Positions 33,311 to 42,162 of a DNA stretch of 64,000 nt are shown piece after piece (position 1 is the first letter of the stretch; every line of letters begins with the position of its first letter). Made by a program: the position numbers and the translations under genes. The notes below the pieces were generated by a model. That model ran no database searches. It was given only the letters and a program-made list of their open reading frames with translations, and was not told where the DNA came from. Source of the DNA: Zoogloeaceae bacterium (GTDB lineage: Bacteria > Pseudomonadota > Gammaproteobacteria > Burkholderiales > Rhodocyclaceae); the NCBI GenBank assembly GCA_024235595.1, contig JACKMC010000011.1:1-64000 (forward strand). Direction: 5' to 3'.

Positions 33311-34093
33311 ATGATCTCGGTCAGCACCGCCCAGCTCGACGCATGGCTTGCGGCGATGATGTTCCCGCTGGCGCGGGTGCTCGGCATGATCGGCGCGGCG
33401 CCGCTGTTCTCGAATGGGTCGGTCCCGGTACGGGTGCGGCTCTCGCTGGGCCTGGCCATCGCGCTGGCGGTGCTTCCCACCCTGCCACCGATGCCCCAGC
33501 TCGCGCCCGGGTCCGGGCTCGGCCTCGCGGTGATGGTGCAACAGATCCTCATCGGCATCGGGCTGGGCTTCGTGATGCGCATCGTGCTGGCGGCGGTGAT
33601 CATGACCGGCGAGCTCATCGGCCTGCAGATGGGCCTTTCCTTTGCCACCTTCTTCGACCCCCAGTCGGGGGGGCAGACGGCCGTGATGTCGCAGTTCCTG
33701 AACCTGCTCGCGACCTTGCTGTTCCTGGCCCTGAACGGTCATCTGCTGATGATCGACGTGCTGGTGCGCAGTTTCGAGTGGCTCCCGGTCAGCACCCAGC
33801 CCTTGCACGGCGGTGGCTGGATGGTGATCGCACGCCTCGGCGCGCTGTTGTTCTCGGCGGGCCTGCTGCTCGCCCTGCCGCTGGTGGCGACGCTGCTGAT
33901 CACCAATATCGCGATGGGTGTGCTGACGCGCGCTGCGCCGCAGCTCAACCTCTTCGCGATCGGCTTTCCGGTGACCCTGAGTGCGGGATTCTTGGTGCTG
34001 CTGTTGAGCCTCGATTCCTTCGCCCCGGTGCTGCAACACTTTTTCGGACTCGGATTCGACGCCATGGCCGAGTTGGCAAAGTCGCTGCGGTAG
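33311..34093 (+). CDS. fliR: flagellar export gate protein FliR
   Basis: 260-aa protein, about six membrane helices, last subunit of the FliPQR gate. FliR features include AAPLFSNGSVPVRVRLSLGLAIALAV and LIGLQMGLSFATFFDPQSGGQ. The cluster ends here: flhB and flhA, often next, are not in the window. An intergenic terminator at 34204 belongs to the convergent cysK. Confidence 0.96.
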   Translation: MISVSTAQLDAWLAAMMFPLARVLGMIGAAPLFSNGSVPVRVRLSLGLAIALAVLPTLPPMPQLAPGSGLGLAVMVQQILIGIGLGFVMRIVLAAVIMTGELIGLQMGLSFATFFDPQSGGQTAVMSQFLNLLATLLFLALNGHLLMIDVLVRSFEWLPVSTQPLHGGGWMVIARLGALLFSAGLLLALPLVATLLITNIAMGVLTRAAPQLNLFAIGFPVTLSAGFLVLLLSLDSFAPVLQHFFGLGFDAMAELAKSLR

Positions 34094-34203
34094 AGGGTAG
34101 ATGCCCGGGGCATCGCACGCCGGGTGCGATGGCACCCGTCGCCCCTTGTCAGGCAGCCCGCCAGGGGCTCACTCGGGCGCATCAAACTGCGGTTGCCTGG
34201 ATG

Positions 34204-34228
34204 AAAAAAGCCCGGCGGCTGCCGGGCT
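34204..34228 (-). terminator. intrinsic terminator after cysK
   Basis: AGCCCGGC (34209-34216) pairs with GCCGGGCT (34221-34228); on the minus strand six T follow. It lies 24 bases after the cysK stop and, read from the other side, may also stop fliR transcripts. Confidence 0.92.
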
Positions 34229-34252
34229 CGAGGTCCAAGGCCGGAGTGGCGG

Positions 34253-35185
34253 TCAGCCTTCGAGATGCGCATAGAGCGCGGTGGAGAGGTATCGCTCGCC
34301 GAAGGAAGGGATCACCACCACGATCAGCTTGCCGGCATTTTCGTCTTTCCTGGCTTCCTGCAGTGCCGCCCACACGGCGGCGCCCGACGAGATGCCGACC
34401 AGCAGGCCCTCGTCGGTGGCAAGGCGCCGGGCGATGTCGAAGGCGTCGTCGTTCTTGACGCGGACGACCTGGTCGTAGATCTCGGTGTTGAGAATCGCGG
34501 GGACGAAGCCGGCGCCGATGCCCTGGATCGGGTGCGGGCCCTTCTGACCGCCGGACAGCACCGGGCTCGCATCCGGCTCGACCGCGATGACCTTGACGCC
34601 GGGTTTCCTGGCCTTGAGCACCTCGCCCACGCCCGTTATGGTGCCGCCGGTGCCGACCCCGGACACGAAGATATCCACTTCGCCGTCGGTGTCGCGCCAG
34701 ATCTCCTCGGCGGTGGTGTTGCGATGGATCTCGACGTTTGCGGGGTTCTCGAACTGCTGCGGAATGAAATAGCGGCTGTCGCTCTCGGCCATGGCCCGGG
34801 CCTTGGCGATTGCACCGCCCATGCCTTCGGGGCCGGGGGTGAGGATCAGTTCGGCACCATAGGCCCGCAGCAACAGCCGGCGTTCGCGGCTCATCGTCTC
34901 GGGCATCACGAAGGCGCACTTGTAACCGCGTGCGGCGCACACCATGGCAAGGCCGATGCCGGTATTGCCCGAGGTCGGCTCGAGGATGATCGAATCGGGC
35001 CCGATCAGGCCGGCCGCCTCGGCAGCGTCCAGCATCGCGGCCGCGATGCGGTCCTTGACGCTGTGGGCGGGGTTGAAGAATTCGAGCTTGAGGGCGACGG
35101 TAGCGAGGCTGTCACGGGTCAGGCGGTTGAGTTTCACCAGCGGGGTATTGCCGATGAGTGCGGTGACGTCTTGTGCGATCTTCAT
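34253..35185 (-). CDS. cysK: cysteine synthase A (O-acetylserine sulfhydrylase)
   Basis: PLP enzyme of 310 aa making cysteine from O-acetylserine and sulfide. PLP lysine in NPAHSVKDRIA, substrate loop EPTSGNTGIGLA, and phosphate loop GVGTGGTITGVG are all intact; QKGPHPIQGIGAGFVP near the C-terminus favours CysK over CysM. ATG at 35185 gives MKIAQDVTALIGNTPLVKLN; the open frame continues far upstream but is not coding. Transcribed alone, with its own terminator. Confidence 0.95.
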   Translation of the reverse strand: MKIAQDVTALIGNTPLVKLNRLTRDSLATVALKLEFFNPAHSVKDRIAAAMLDAAEAAGLIGPDSIILEPTSGNTGIGLAMVCAARGYKCAFVMPETMSRERRLLLRAYGAELILTPGPEGMGGAIAKARAMAESDSRYFIPQQFENPANVEIHRNTTAEEIWRDTDGEVDIFVSGVGTGGTITGVGEVLKARKPGVKVIAVEPDASPVLSGGQKGPHPIQGIGAGFVPAILNTEIYDQVVRVKNDDAFDIARRLATDEGLLVGISSGAAVWAALQEARKDENAGKLIVVVIPSFGERYLSTALYAHLEG

Positions 35186-35287
35186 TTCTGAATCACTTCT
35201 CTTGGGGGAATACCGGAATTGTAGGTCCACGCCTGCGTGCGGCGAAAGCGCGGGCCGTAATATTGACAGAACGGATAGTAGTTTCGC

Positions 35288-35306
35288 CGCATGGCGAGGC
35301 CATGCG
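35288..35306 (-). repeat. perfect 8-bp hairpin after the GGDEF-EAL gene
   Basis: CGCATGGC (35288-35295), GAG, GCCATGCG (35299-35306). It begins three bases after the stop codon of the minus-strand GGDEF-EAL gene. No T-tract follows, so it may protect the mRNA 3' end or act as a weak terminator. Confidence 0.5.
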
Positions 35307-35309
35307 CGG

Positions 35310-38300
35310 TCAGCCCACGCCCAGGGCGGTGACGCCCCTCCGCTCGCGAAGCATCGTGCGGAGCGAGGCCGGGCAGACCGGACGGCTGAACAGGTAGCCC
35401 TGTGCCTCGGCACATCCTGCAGCGCAGAGAAATTCTGCCTGCGGCGCTGTTTCGACCCCTTCTGCCAGCACCTTGATTCCGAGCGCGTGTCCCATCGCGA
35501 GGATCGCCTCGACAATGGCCTTGTCGTTGCCGTCGGCAGGCAGCCCGTCGATGAAGCTGCGATCGATCTTGAGGGTTTCGATGGGCAGGCGCTTGAGATA
35601 GCTGAGCGAGGAAAATCCGGTTCCGAAGTCGTCGAGGGAAATCGCGACGCCCATCGCCTTGATGCCGTGGAGGGTCGCGATGGCCGGTTCCGCATCGTGC
35701 AGGATGTCCGACTCGGTGACCTCGAGTTCCAGCCATTGTGGCTGGCAGCCGGTGTCCTCGAGCGCGATGCACAGGGCCGACAGGAATTCGGGACGGCGAA
35801 GCTGGCGACCGGAGACATTCACCGCCACGCGCGGTGGTGCCAGGCCCTGGGCGTGCCACTGGCTCACCTGGGTGCAGGCGCTGCGCAGAATGAACTCGCC
35901 CAGCGGAATGATCAGCCCGCTGCGCTCGGCTACCGGGATGAACTCTGCCGGTGACACCGAACCCAGTTCCGGGTCGGTCCACCGCGCCAGTGCTTCCATC
36001 CCGGTCATGGTGCGTTGGTCGAGCGAGAACTGCGGCTGGAAGGCGACCGTGAGCTGGCGCCTGGCCACGGCCCGGCGCAGCGCATTCTCGAGCTCTACCC
36101 GCCGCCGGGCGTAATCGGTCTGGGCATGGGCGTAGCGCTGGACGTTGTTTCGCCCGAGGCTCTTGGCCTGGTACATCGCGGTATCGGCGTTGCGGATCAG
36201 TGCCTGGGCCGTCGTGCCGTCGCGGGGGTAGAGGCTGATCCCCATGCTGGCACCGACGTAGAACTCCAGCGTGCCGACCTGCAGCGGGGCGATGAGGCTG
36301 GCGTTGATGCGGTTCGCGGCCATCTCGACGGCGTCGCCATCCGTCAGTTGCTCGAGCAGTACCACGAACTCGTCGCCACCAAGGCGGGCGACGGTGTCGC
36401 CCTCGCGCAGTGATGCGGCGATGCGTCGTGCGACTTCGCAGAGGATCTTGTCGCCGGTCGAGTGGCCGTACGAGTCGTTGATGTCCTTGAAGTGGTCGAG
36501 ATCGATGAAGATCACCCCGACCTCGGCGTGTTCGCGCTCCGCACGTTGCAGCGCATGTTCCATCCGGTCGTTGAGCAGCAGGCGGTTGGGCAGGTCGGTG
36601 AGCGCATCGTGATGCGCCATGTGATCGAGTTTTTCCTCGTTGCTGCGCAGGATGCTGATGTCCGAGAAGATCCCCACGTAGTTCGATGTTCCGTCCTCTC
36701 CTTCCGCATGGACCGCCGAAATGTTGAGCCATTGGGGATAGATTTCGCCGGATTTGCGGCGATTCCATATTTCGCCTTGCCAGGAGCCCTTTTCCTGCAA
36801 TTGTCCCCACATCCGCTCGTAGAACGCGGCGTCGTGGTGACCGGACGACAGGATGTTTCCCCTCTGGCCCACCGCATCGTCCGAGCTGTAGCCGGTGATC
36901 GTGCTGAAGGCGGGATTCACCGCCTGGATGATCCCGTTCGGGTCGGTGATGATGATGCCTTCCGCGGCGTGGTCGAAGACCCTGGCGGCAAGTTGCAGGC
37001 GCTTGCGATCCTCGTTCTTGGCAGTCACGTTGCGCGCCACGCCGATGATGCCGATGATGGTGCCGTCGGCTGCCCGTACCGGCGCCTTGAGGGTGTCCAG
37101 GTACTGCGGGCTACCCGACTGGTCGACCACGGTTTCGCGATACGCCAGCGGCTTGCCGCCAAGCAGCACCTGTCGATCGCGCTCGACAAAGTCCCCGGCG
37201 ACCTTCGCGGGGAAGAAATCGGCGTCGGAGCGGCCGATGACGACCTCGCGCGGCTGGCCGATCAGATCGATGCAGGCCTGGTTGGCATCGATGAAGCGTC
37301 CTTCGGCGTCCTTGAAAAAGATCAGATCCGGACTCGCATCGAGGAGGCTGCGCAACAAGGCCTGTTCGCGGTCGAGTCGCTCCACATGCCTGCGTTTCTG
37401 AGCATTGTTCATGGCCAGCGCGGCGCTCAGCGCCAGCAGGCTGGCAAGCAGTCCGATGCCAAGGGCGCTTTGCAGCGGATGCCGGGCGAACAGCGACACC
37501 TGTTCGTTGATCAGGTGCGTTCCGGGCGGCAACGCCGATGCCGATAGTCCGAAGTGGGTCATGCGGTCCTGGTCCACCATCGGCAGGTTCGGGCTCGCGG
37601 CGAGAACGGGAATGCGCTGCGCGGGCTCGCCGGCGAAGATGCGCAGCACGCGTCGTGCGGCTTCGGCGCCATGCTCCCGGTGGCTCATCACATAGCCGCC
37701 GAGCAGTCCCTGGCCGATGCCGTGGGCCCACAGATGGTAGATCGGTGCCGTCGCATGGCCGACGATCAGCTCCAGCGACTCGGCAAAATTCTTGCGCACT
37801 CCGTCCCGGTCGCTGAACGCCGCCAGCAGCAGCACCGCATCGTCCTTGCCAAGGCCCTCCAGCCTCGCTGCGAGTTCCTGCCAGCGCATGGTCTCGAGCG
37901 ACAGCACTTCGCGCTCCGGGTCGCCGGCGCGCTGCGGTATGCGTTCGAGACTGTAGAGGTCGTTGCGGCCGCCCCGACTGCCGTCGCTGATCACCAGCAG
38001 GCGCTTGAGCCGGGGCTGCAGCTTCCTGGCCATGGCGAGGGTCTCGGCAATCGAGACGTGCTCGATGATGCCGGTAATGCCGGGTGAGCCGGACGCTTCC
38101 ATGGCGGCGCGAGCGTTGTTTACCCCCATGAAGACGACCGGTGTGCTTGCGAAGAGCGTCGACTCGTCGCGCGCGAGTTCGAAAGCCGCATCGTCGGCCG
38201 CGATCACCGCATCGTAGGGCGGCGAGTGCGAGAGCTTGTATGCCAGCCACGCGCGGTAGCGCTGCCGGCCTTCATCGTCCAACTGGGCGCGCGAATCCAT

Positions 38301-38555
38301 GAACGCTTCGTCGAGGGTGAGTTTCGGCGAATCAAGCACCGAGCGCACCCCCTCGTGAATGAGTCGCGAGGTCGGAAAGGACGGCGTATACGAGTAGAGC
38401 AGCAGCACGCGCTTGCCATCCTGAAGCTGCCCGTGCTGGCCTGCGAGCGCGCCCATGGGCGAAAGCATGAGCAGCGCGACACAGGCGAGCCAAGCGACGA
38501 TGGGCGTCGCTATCGGTCGCCTGCGGGGAGCTCTTGGCGGCTCCGAATGGATCAT
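35310..38555 (-). CDS. membrane GGDEF-EAL protein with ABC-substrate-binding-like sensor and two PAS domains
   Basis: 1081-aa predicted cyclic-di-GMP enzyme. Order: signal/anchor (to about 38, ALAGQ), periplasmic domain of the ABC_sub_bind type (about 45-335: KRVLLLYSYTPSFPTSRLI...), transmembrane helix (about 360-382), two PAS domains (about 390-510 and 515-640), GGDEF (about 645-810) and EAL (about 820-1065). The cyclase motif GGDEF and the inhibitory RxxD (REGD, five residues upstream) are intact, as are EALAR and DDFGTGFSS of the phosphodiesterase, so both activities are possible. The ligand is unknown; related sensors bind small organic ligands. It lies downstream of hldC on the same strand. 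Confidence 0.92.
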   Translation of the reverse strand: MIHSEPPRAPRRRPIATPIVAWLACVALLMLSPMGALAGQHGQLQDGKRVLLLYSYTPSFPTSRLIHEGVRSVLDSPKLTLDEAFMDSRAQLDDEGRQRYRAWLAYKLSHSPPYDAVIAADDAAFELARDESTLFASTPVVFMGVNNARAAMEASGSPGITGIIEHVSIAETLAMARKLQPRLKRLLVISDGSRGGRNDLYSLERIPQRAGDPEREVLSLETMRWQELAARLEGLGKDDAVLLLAAFSDRDGVRKNFAESLELIVGHATAPIYHLWAHGIGQGLLGGYVMSHREHGAEAARRVLRIFAGEPAQRIPVLAASPNLPMVDQDRMTHFGLSASALPPGTHLINEQVSLFARHPLQSALGIGLLASLLALSAALAMNNAQKRRHVERLDREQALLRSLLDASPDLIFFKDAEGRFIDANQACIDLIGQPREVVIGRSDADFFPAKVAGDFVERDRQVLLGGKPLAYRETVVDQSGSPQYLDTLKAPVRAADGTIIGIIGVARNVTAKNEDRKRLQLAARVFDHAAEGIIITDPNGIIQAVNPAFSTITGYSSDDAVGQRGNILSSGHHDAAFYERMWGQLQEKGSWQGEIWNRRKSGEIYPQWLNISAVHAEGEDGTSNYVGIFSDISILRSNEEKLDHMAHHDALTDLPNRLLLNDRMEHALQRAEREHAEVGVIFIDLDHFKDINDSYGHSTGDKILCEVARRIAASLREGDTVARLGGDEFVVLLEQLTDGDAVEMAANRINASLIAPLQVGTLEFYVGASMGISLYPRDGTTAQALIRNADTAMYQAKSLGRNNVQRYAHAQTDYARRRVELENALRRAVARRQLTVAFQPQFSLDQRTMTGMEALARWTDPELGSVSPAEFIPVAERSGLIIPLGEFILRSACTQVSQWHAQGLAPPRVAVNVSGRQLRRPEFLSALCIALEDTGCQPQWLELEVTESDILHDAEPAIATLHGIKAMGVAISLDDFGTGFSSLSYLKRLPIETLKIDRSFIDGLPADGNDKAIVEAILAMGHALGIKVLAEGVETAPQAEFLCAAGCAEAQGYLFSRPVCPASLRTMLRERRGVTALGVG

Positions 38556-38622
38556 TGCGCTGTCTCTCTGGCGGGTTCGTGTACCCTTTTACGGCAGCGC
38601 GCCGCAAGGCTTGAGAAATGCC

Positions 38623-39114
38623 TCAGCCGCCAGCCCTGATGCGCTCCACGAGCGAGGTGGTGGAGCGTGCGTGGGCAAAGGGAATCGAATGGACCTCGCC
38701 ACCCCGGCCGAGGACCTCGGCGGCGCCGACGATGCGCTCGGGGGTCCAGTCGCCGCCCTTGACCAGTACCTCGGGCCGGCACTCGAGGATGCGCTGCAGC
38801 GGCGTGTCCTCGTCGAACCAGGTCACCAGGTCGACCGCTTCGAGGGCAGCGATCACCGCCAGCCGGTCGTCCAGCATGTTGAGCGGGCGGTCGTTGCCCT
38901 TGCCGAGCCGGCGCACCGAAGCGTCGGTGTTGAGCGCGACGACCAGCGAGGCGCCGAGTGCGCGGGCCTGGGCGAGGTAGGTCGCATGGCCGCGATGCAG
39001 GATATCGAAACAGCCGTTGGTAAACACCAGCGGCCGGGCAAGCGAGGCGCAGCGTTCGGCGAGCGCGGCGGGGGAGCAGATCTTCTGCTCGAAATCGGGA
39101 GGCGGGTAGGTCAT
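38623..39114 (-). CDS. rfaE2: D-glycero-beta-D-manno-heptose 1-phosphate adenylyltransferase
   Basis: 163-aa nucleotidyltransferase transferring AMP to heptose 1-phosphate for LPS inner-core ADP-heptose. The cytidylyltransferase fold shows FTNGCFDILHRGHATYL (GxFD and HxGH motifs) and VKGGDWTPERIVGAAEV. It corresponds to the C-terminal half of E. coli HldE; the kinase half is a separate gene elsewhere, as is normal in betaproteobacteria. ATG at 39114 follows AGGA; the fused upstream frame is rejected. The stop is 67 bases from the GGDEF-EAL start. Confidence 0.93.
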   Translation of the reverse strand: MTYPPPDFEQKICSPAALAERCASLARPLVFTNGCFDILHRGHATYLAQARALGASLVVALNTDASVRRLGKGNDRPLNMLDDRLAVIAALEAVDLVTWFDEDTPLQRILECRPEVLVKGGDWTPERIVGAAEVLGRGGEVHSIPFAHARSTTSLVERIRAGG

Positions 39115-39289
39115 CCGGAGTCCTGGTCGTTGTCGGCGGGAATGGGCGCGGTCGGCGTCCTCGAACGGCGCGGCGCCGCGTCCGCCTCTGTGGCGGCGAT
39201 ACTCCGGAATCGTAGCGAATCGACCGTGGTTTCGTGCGGCAATTCGACGAGGGCTCGCGGTGGCACCGCCACCCGGCATCCGCTCGCGA

Positions 39290-40957
39290 TCATACCGCGA
39301 GCCGTTCGCCGTGTTTTTCTGCCGGGGGCTCGATGCCGTGGTCGAGCGCGGACATGTGGTCCGCGGCCTTGGCGCATTGTTCGGCCGCACGGCGCAGCTG
39401 GCTGGCCTGTTGCAGGTGCTCCTGCATGCGGCGCACGCCCAGGCTGCCATCCGCGCCGGCCGCCAGCAGGCGCTCCTTGAAGTGGGCGTAGTCGGTTTCG
39501 GTCTTGCCCAGCAGCCACTCCACCTGCGCCCGGTCGAACTCCGGGTGGTCATGGTCCGCAGCCGCCGCGAGTTGCCGCACCGAGCCGTGAAAGGCCCGCG
39601 CAGCTTCGAGCAGGCCCGGGCCCGGTAGCGGCGACAGCGCGGCCGAGGATGCGGCCGACTGGCGGCAGGCCTCGACCGCGTTTTCCTGGTATTGCAGTAC
39701 CCGCAGGCATTCGGCGAGCTGGTCGACCAGGGTTACCGGCAGGCGCACGCTTGAGAGCTTCTGCGAATAGTCGCCGATCGCGGCGGCCAGCGACATCAAG
39801 GTACTGCGCTGGGCCTCGATCGCAGCGCCGGCAGGCGGCACCGCGACCGCCTGGGCGAGGCTCTCGCAGCTTATCGCCTGGGTCCGGCCAAGCTCCATGC
39901 GCAAGGCCCGCAGCGCCAGGTCGGGTACGCTGGTGGCGCTGCTGTCGAGAAAGCGCGGTCGGCCCAGGTCTTCGTCGCCGCGCTTGAAGTGGCCTGCGAG
40001 AAGGCGCAACAGCCACGGGCTTGCCGGCACCATGAGGAGCACGCCGAGCAGGTTGAAGACGGTGTGGAAGAGGGCGATCATGATCGCTGGCGTGGCGGGT
40101 TGGTCGATCCACTCGCGGATCACCGCCAGCAGCGCAATCAGGCCCGGCAGCAGCGCCAGCGCCACCGCGCCGGTGACGAGGTTGAAGAAAACATGCGCCG
40201 CCGCGAGGCGACGCGCATTCGAGGTTGCGCCCAGCGCCGACAGGACCGCGGTCGAGGTGGTGCCGATGTTGGTGCCGATGACCATCGCGCAGGCGGCCTC
40301 GATCGACATCAGCCCGCCCTGGGCGGCGGTGATGACGATGGCGATGGCGGCGCCCGACGCCTGCATCAGGATGGTGAGCAAGGTGCCGAGACCCACCAGC
40401 ACCAGGTAGCCGCTGACGCCGGGCGAGATGTACTGCTCGATCTGCATCCCCTGGCCGAAGCCCGAAAAGGTGTCCTTGAGGACCTGGATGCCGAGGAACA
40501 GCACCCCGAAGCCTGCCAGCGCCTGGCCCAGCGAGCGGGGGCGGGCGCCGCGGCCGGCGAGCATCAGTACCGCGCCGATGCCGATGATCGGCAGGGCGAA
40601 GGCGTCGATCTTGAAATTGAAGCCCAGCGCGGCGACCAGCCATGCATTCATGGTGGTTCCGACGTTGGAGCCGAAGATCACCCATAGCGAGTGCTTGAGC
40701 GAGAGCAGGCCGGCGTTTACGAAGCCGATGCTGGCCACCGTGACGGCGCTCGAGGACTGCACCAGCGTGGTGATCAGCATGCCGGCGGCGAGGCCGCGCA
40801 GCGGCGTCGAGGTCCAGCGTTCCAGCAGGCCTTCCAGCGCCCGTCCCGCGGCAAGCTTGAGCCCGTCGGTGAGCAGGTGCATGCCGAGCAGGAAAAGGCC
40901 TACGCCGCCGCAGGTGCCGGCGATGATGTCAAAATTCGAGAGCTGTTCGGTGACCAC
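39290..40957 (-). CDS. Na+/phosphate cotransporter with PhoU-like tail
   Basis: About 555-aa inner-membrane NptA/YjbB-type protein. Two inverted Na/Pi cotransporter repeats carry the QSSSA motif (TTLVQSSSAVTVASIGFVNAGLL) and its partner (ILMQASGAAIAIVITAA); TNIGTTSTA and SNVGTTMNA are paired signatures. Residues about 365-540 are helical and PhoU-like, cytoplasmic. GTG at 40957 is taken as start (VVTEQLSNFDIIAG), with weak ribosome site. Such proteins move phosphate by sodium coupling, in E. coli outward. No pho genes adjoin it. Confidence 0.88.
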   Translation of the reverse strand: MVTEQLSNFDIIAGTCGGVGLFLLGMHLLTDGLKLAAGRALEGLLERWTSTPLRGLAAGMLITTLVQSSSAVTVASIGFVNAGLLSLKHSLWVIFGSNVGTTMNAWLVAALGFNFKIDAFALPIIGIGAVLMLAGRGARPRSLGQALAGFGVLFLGIQVLKDTFSGFGQGMQIEQYISPGVSGYLVLVGLGTLLTILMQASGAAIAIVITAAQGGLMSIEAACAMVIGTNIGTTSTAVLSALGATSNARRLAAAHVFFNLVTGAVALALLPGLIALLAVIREWIDQPATPAIMIALFHTVFNLLGVLLMVPASPWLLRLLAGHFKRGDEDLGRPRFLDSSATSVPDLALRALRMELGRTQAISCESLAQAVAVPPAGAAIEAQRSTLMSLAAAIGDYSQKLSSVRLPVTLVDQLAECLRVLQYQENAVEACRQSAASSAALSPLPGPGLLEAARAFHGSVRQLAAAADHDHPEFDRAQVEWLLGKTETDYAHFKERLLAAGADGSLGVRRMQEHLQQASQLRRAAEQCAKAADHMSALDHGIEPPAEKHGERLAV

Positions 40958-41153
40958 GTTTCGCTTTCTGGCAATGACGGGGATGACGCGCGGCTGGCCG
41001 CACGAGACGCCGGCAGCCGCGCTGCGCCCTACTCGGGGAGGCGCAGGCGACAAGGGTAATATCGTTCTGATCGATCCGGAAGGGGCGGGCCTCGCCGCGC
41101 GGGGCCGATCCCCGAACCCACCCGCAGCCGCGCGAGCGCCGCCCTCGAGGCGC

Positions 41154-42080
41154 TCAGGCCGCGTTGCGGACTCGCCAGTCGCGAAGCGCCGAGACGCAGT
41201 CGGGCAGAGCCGCGATCACCCGGATGCCTGGCAGCCGCCGCTGTTTGTTGCGAACGGCGCAGCCACCGGCCCAGATCGCTACCGTGCCAGGCAGGGCGGC
41301 ACGCAACTCGAGCAGTCCGTCGATTGCCTGGCGTGCCGGAAAGGCAGCCGAAAAAGAGAGCGCGACGACGTCGTAGTTTCCTGCCACGGCGACACTGCGA
41401 ATGTCCGCGAGCGGCGTCTGGGTGCCGAGCGATACGCATTGCGCGCCCTCTGGAACCAACATCGCCTCGACCATCAACAAGCCCAGCGCGTGCAGCTCTT
41501 CGGGAAAGGTGGTGAGCAGGATGCGTGGCCGTCCGTTCGACGAGGCCTGCCCACCGATTGCAGCGCGCAGAAGATTCTGCAACTGCTCGGTGTACTGGTG
41601 TTCGCCGGGCACGTCGATCTCGCCGCGCATCCACGCCTCACCGATGGCAACGTTGAGTGGTGCGACGGTGTCGGTGACGAAGGCTTGCAGACCCTGCTTC
41701 ATGAAGGCCTGCCCCAGCGTACTGCGCAGAGCGCTGCTGCGATGGGCGCGCAGATGGCCGAGGACTTCGTCGCGGCGGGCGATGAAGTCCGGATCGTCGA
41801 TGCCTGCGGCCGCGGTTTCGCTGCTTCCGAGCAGCGCCGCGAGTTCCGCTTCCCCGCACTTCATCAGCGCGGCCGGCCTGCGACCCTGGTCGAGCAGGCG
41901 CTTGATCAAGCGCAAGCGCTCGAGCTGATCTCCGGGATAGAGCCGTTCGCCGTTCTCGTCGCGCTCGGGCGTGGGGAATCCATAGCGCCGCTCCCACACG
42001 CGCAGGGTGTCCTTGGAGAGCCCGGTATCCCTCTCCACCGCGGCAATAGAGTATGTGATGTTGGCGTTCTCTCGAATCAT
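41154..42080 (-). CDS. MerR-type regulator with B12-binding domain (LitR/CarH photoreceptor family)
   Basis: 308-aa regulator: N-terminal MerR HTH (YSIAAVERDTGLSKDTLRVWERRYGF, to about 75), a four-helix cap domain with W150-x9-E160-H161, and a Rossmann-like cobalamin domain with E195-L-H197-A-L-G200 (ExHxxG, lower-ligand histidine). These are the residues that hold adenosylcobalamin in Thermus CarH, so light-dependent DNA release is predicted. ATG at 42080 follows AGGA inside a perfect palindrome (42081-42095), indicating autoregulation. It is divergent from the 12-gene operon beginning at 42163, whose control region has two more copies. A B12 sensor not using light is the alternative. Confidence 0.9.
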   Translation of the reverse strand: MIRENANITYSIAAVERDTGLSKDTLRVWERRYGFPTPERDENGERLYPGDQLERLRLIKRLLDQGRRPAALMKCGEAELAALLGSSETAAAGIDDPDFIARRDEVLGHLRAHRSSALRSTLGQAFMKQGLQAFVTDTVAPLNVAIGEAWMRGEIDVPGEHQYTEQLQNLLRAAIGGQASSNGRPRILLTTFPEELHALGLLMVEAMLVPEGAQCVSLGTQTPLADIRSVAVAGNYDVVALSFSAAFPARQAIDGLLELRAALPGTVAIWAGGCAVRNKQRRLPGIRVIAALPDCVSALRDWRVRNAA

Positions 42081-42095
42081 TTTGTCCTGGACAAA
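42081..42095. promoter_or_regulatory. operator A: palindrome abutting the LitR-like start codon
   Basis: TTTGTCC-T-GGACAAA, perfect 7-base arms. It directly precedes the regulator's ATG on the minus strand and contains that gene's ribosome site (AGGA on the minus strand). Predicted LitR/CarH-like binding site. Confidence 0.75.
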
Positions 42096-42098
42096 CAC

Positions 42099-42127
42099 TT
42101 GACAGACGTTGAGCGTAACTCTATGGT
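42099..42127 (+). promoter_or_regulatory. sigma-70 promoter of the light/stress operon
   Basis: TTGACA (42099-42104), 17 bases, TATGGT (42122-42127). The -35 is perfect. Start of transcription near 42134, so operator A lies just upstream of the -35 and operator B at about +10 to +25. Confidence 0.7.
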
Positions 42128-42143
42128 AAGAGCGTCGTTCAAC

Positions 42144-42158
42144 TTTGTCTAGGACAAT
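42144..42158. promoter_or_regulatory. operator B: palindrome before the small-protein gene
   Basis: TTTGTCTAGGACAAT matches operator A at 12 of 15 positions with a TTGTC/GACAA core dyad. The AGGA ribosome site of the gene at 42163 lies inside it. Confidence 0.65.
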
Positions 42159-42162
42159 TGCC

